Positions 34,208-36,975 of a stretch of 36,975 bases of DNA are shown piece after piece. The stretch comes from Candidatus Woesearchaeota archaeon (GTDB lineage Archaea; Nanobdellota; Nanobdellia; Woesearchaeales; UBA12501), in NCBI GenBank assembly GCA_014729495.1, contig WJJV01000094.1:1-36975 (forward strand). The letters are read 5' to 3'. How positions within the stretch are numbered: the stretch's first letter is position 1; each line of letters opens with the position of its first letter. The position numbers were made by a program, and so were the translations under genes. The notes beneath the pieces are model-generated. The model saw nothing but the letters and a program-made list of their open reading frames with translations, was not told the origin of the DNA and made no database searches.

Positions 34208-36646
34208 ATGGCGAATGAAGGCGAAGTTCGAACAGATGTAGATAGGCTTCTTGAGCTGGTAAAGCAATCAAAAGAGATTTCTGTTGACGAGGCTGCCAAG
34301 AAACTCGGCGTGCCTGCGAATACTATTGAATCATTGTCAGACCTTCTTGAGGAAGAGGGCATGCTCCACATAAAATACAAGTTTACCACACCATACCTGA
34401 CTTCTGAAGTGCCTAAAGGAAAAGGAGAGAAAAAGAAGCCTGAAGAGCTTGTTGTAGAGAAAGAGGAAGAGAAAGCTGAAGTTAAGGTTCCTGAAGGATC
34501 AAAGAAGGAGATAAAAGACATGGGCAAGGCAAAGCTGTCTCCAGAGAAGAAGGTAGAGCCTGAGAAGAAGACAGTCCATGCAAAAGAGATAACCACTGAG
34601 CAGAAGCCCGGAGAGATGGGCTGGCCAGAGGAAGGCAAGGAAGAAAAGGAAGAAGAGAAAGAAGAGGGGAAGGAAGAGGAAAAAGAGAAAGAAAAGCCTT
34701 CTCCTGAAGAGCCTGAAGCAAAGCCCGAACAGCCAGAGGCAAAGCCAGAGGCTCCTGAAGCAAAGCCTGAAGAGCCTGAGATAAGTATTGATGCTGAGAA
34801 GATCACAACTGAACAGGCAAAGCCAGGAGAGAAGATAACGCCCGAGCCTCTGAAGAAGAAAGATGGTTTGGAGATACCTGAGACAGATGATATAGATATT
34901 CTCATAAAGAAAGCAAATGAGTTCATAGCAAGAGGCGACTTTGAGAGCGCCAGAAAGATATACCTCAGGATAAGGAAGATCAAGGATGAGATACCTGAGA
35001 AATTCATAGAGAAAGAAAAGAAAGCAGAGTCAGGACTGGTTGACCTTAACAAGAATCTCATGGGAGGCATAGACAAAGCATTGTCCACTGACTTCAACAA
35101 GAAGATATCTGAGATCGAATCATTGTTCAACAAAGTAGAGGCCCATATGCGGTCAGGCCAGATACAGACTCTCAAGGATCTTGAGTTCATAGAGAATACT
35201 TACCATGAGATCAAGGAGCTTTACCTCTCTCTTCCAGCAGGATTCATGGAGAAGAAGGTCTCCATACAGGACAGGATGCTGCAGCTTTACAGGAATATCC
35301 TCACAAGCAAGAAGAATATCCTATCAACTGAATTCAGCAAGAAGTCTGAAAGCATAGTCAAGCTCATGGACAGGCTTGTGAAGGAAATATCCTCAAGGAA
35401 GATAAATGAGGCAAACAGGACATTCACAGAGATAACCCATCTTTACAGGACACTGCCAAGAGGATTCCTCAAAGAGAAGACAGACCTGCAGAACAGGATA
35501 CTCTCAATGTACCAGAAGCTCATAGTGAGCAAGGAGGAAGTGTACACAAAAGACCTTAAGCACAAGTCAGAGATGATAAAGGACATGATACATGAGGCCA
35601 TGGCTGATGTAAGCAAGGGCAGGCTGGGAAAAGCCCAGGCACTCTATCGCAGGATAACTGAGATGTATGCAAAGCTTCCTGAAGGATTCTATGATATAAG
35701 GGCAGACCTTGAGATGAAGATACTGGACCTGCATCACCTTATTGTGCTCAAGCACAGCAGGGCCACAATAGATGATATGAACTCAAAATCAAATGAGATA
35801 GAGACGCTGATACAGAGCGCGAACAACTACCTCAAGGACAGGGAGACAGACCTTGCCAAGGAGGCTTATCAGGAGGCAACCAGCATCTATAATACCTTCC
35901 CTGAAGGATTCATTGACGTGAATCTGAAGATAAGGGACAAGATAGTCAAGCTATACAAGGACATACTCTCACAGGAGACAAGACCACTCATAGGCGAGGT
36001 AGACCGCCAGACAGAGAAGATATATGTGGAGCTGCTGAAGCTGCTTGTCAACATACATGATCTCATTAAGAAGAAGCAGTTTGACAAGATAAAGGATAAG
36101 TACATGCTGGCATACAAGCTGTATCATGAGCTGCCGCTGAACTTCCTTGAGAAGAAGACAAGCCTGTACAGCGAGCTCTTCAAGTACTATGAGGAGCTGA
36201 AGCTATACAGCGAGGTAATGAAGCTGTCAGAGTACGCGAACAACAATGAATACGGCAAGCTCAAGGATCTGCTGAGTCTTGTCATAGACACGCATAGCAA
36301 GCTGATCAGGAAATATCCAGAGGACATAGAGATCTTCAGGTTCATACACGGCAAATGCCTGATATACATGGACCTGCTGAAAAGAGGGATGAAGGCAAAG
36401 AACGGCAGGGATGTGAGAGAAAAGGTGCAGGGAATGGCTGAGAAGAAAAAGAAGCCTGAGATAGAGAAATCCAAGGAGCTCAAAGAGCATGAGAAAGGCA
36501 AGGCAGCAAAGATACCTATAGAGCAGACAATGCCTGGAGTTCATCCTGCGAGTACAGTCCATGCTGAGACAAAAAAACCGCAGGAGAAAGAAGCGCTTAT
36601 CAGCGCAAAGGATTACCTGCAGAAGAAGTACCATCCTCTGGGATGA
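34208..36646 (+). CDS. Helical repeat protein with N-terminal wHTH-like domain and charged linker
   Basis: 812 aa; about six repeats ending LP(x)GF...K..LQ.RIL.LY..I (SLPAGFMEKK, TLPRGFLKEK, KLPEGFYDIR, TFPEGFIDVN, ELPLNFLEKK); EEPEAKPEQPEAKPEAPEAKPEEPE linker. Confidence 0.85.
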   Translation: MANEGEVRTDVDRLLELVKQSKEISVDEAAKKLGVPANTIESLSDLLEEEGMLHIKYKFTTPYLTSEVPKGKGEKKKPEELVVEKEEEKAEVKVPEGSKKEIKDMGKAKLSPEKKVEPEKKTVHAKEITTEQKPGEMGWPEEGKEEKEEEKEEGKEEEKEKEKPSPEEPEAKPEQPEAKPEAPEAKPEEPEISIDAEKITTEQAKPGEKITPEPLKKKDGLEIPETDDIDILIKKANEFIARGDFESARKIYLRIRKIKDEIPEKFIEKEKKAESGLVDLNKNLMGGIDKALSTDFNKKISEIESLFNKVEAHMRSGQIQTLKDLEFIENTYHEIKELYLSLPAGFMEKKVSIQDRMLQLYRNILTSKKNILSTEFSKKSESIVKLMDRLVKEISSRKINEANRTFTEITHLYRTLPRGFLKEKTDLQNRILSMYQKLIVSKEEVYTKDLKHKSEMIKDMIHEAMADVSKGRLGKAQALYRRITEMYAKLPEGFYDIRADLEMKILDLHHLIVLKHSRATIDDMNSKSNEIETLIQSANNYLKDRETDLAKEAYQEATSIYNTFPEGFIDVNLKIRDKIVKLYKDILSQETRPLIGEVDRQTEKIYVELLKLLVNIHDLIKKKQFDKIKDKYMLAYKLYHELPLNFLEKKTSLYSELFKYYEELKLYSEVMKLSEYANNNEYGKLKDLLSLVIDTHSKLIRKYPEDIEIFRFIHGKCLIYMDLLKRGMKAKNGRDVREKVQGMAEKKKKPEIEKSKELKEHEKGKAAKIPIEQTMPGVHPASTVHAETKKPQEKEALISAKDYLQKKYHPLG

Positions 36647-36787
36647 GAAGATTCCATAATGATTTCATCATAAGATTCAGGATTGATATGGCAGCTGATA
36701 TGCATCATAACTTTCATCATCATCATCATCATTTCGCTTGTCTTATAACAAGCGCATAAAAAAGAGTCATAAAAAAAGAGGTGGACA

Positions 36788-36975
36788 ATGCCTGATACAC
36801 AAGGTAATGCAGATAATCTTGACAGCTACGAGATTAGGCTGGGCAATCTTATCACAAAGGTCAATATCTTTGAGAAAGAGGAGGATTTCGTCCCTGTCTA
36901 TCACATATCCATATCCAACATAAGCGAGACAACAAAGCTGATTCTTGAGAAGATAAGAAAGGAGTTCATATCACA
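36788..36975 (+). CDS. N-terminus of a truncated ORF, possibly a type II/IV secretion-system ATPase
   Basis: MPDTQGNADNLDSYEIRLGNLITKVNIFEKEEDFVPVYHISISNISETTKLILEKIRKEFIS..., running off the window; AAAGAGGTG SD-like sequence upstream. Confidence 0.5.
   Translation, partial: MPDTQGNADNLDSYEIRLGNLITKVNIFEKEEDFVPVYHISISNISETTKLILEKIRKEFIS

Noticed and set aside
34180-35190. 336-aa antisense ORF
   Set aside because: Antisense to the strongly supported 812-aa helical protein; Ser/Phe-rich translation is the reverse of a Glu/Lys-rich gene.

Overview
The window looks like an archaeal chromosome segment, probably a DPANN/Woesearchaeota-like lineage. That placement is inferred from aIF5B, archaeal S15, Orc1/Cdc6, a RecJ-like DHH protein and Topo I, together with many small secreted and membrane ORFans. 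About 28 protein-coding genes are supportable, plus one intron-containing tRNA-Gln(TTG). The most unusual content is non-coding. A composite repeat family occurs three times (about 1-410 on the minus strand, 17040-17800 on plus, 26250-26700 on plus). Each copy has (i) 40-65 bp modules starting GGCAGCA(R)CAACAATGGA, (ii) a conserved scaffold (...CTCATACACGGT [hairpin] ...TCGTAAA.. [hairpin] ..TCTACACTCAGTATTC...TTGTTGCTGCC) whose hairpin slots hold unrelated but perfectly palindromic sequences in different copies, and (iii) a tandem array, about 80 bp period, of GCCACCTC..-stem-..AGCAGCATCTT-stem-GAGGCTAGGA hairpins with compensatory stem changes. Other short, often nested, perfect palindromes lie between genes (about 21065, 22364, 31970, 33070-33257) and inside the tRNA-Gln intron. 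This suggests either a new structured RNA family or a mobile/propagating palindrome element. No transposase, integrase, RT or Cas gene is visible in the window. All alignments and stem calls were done by eye.
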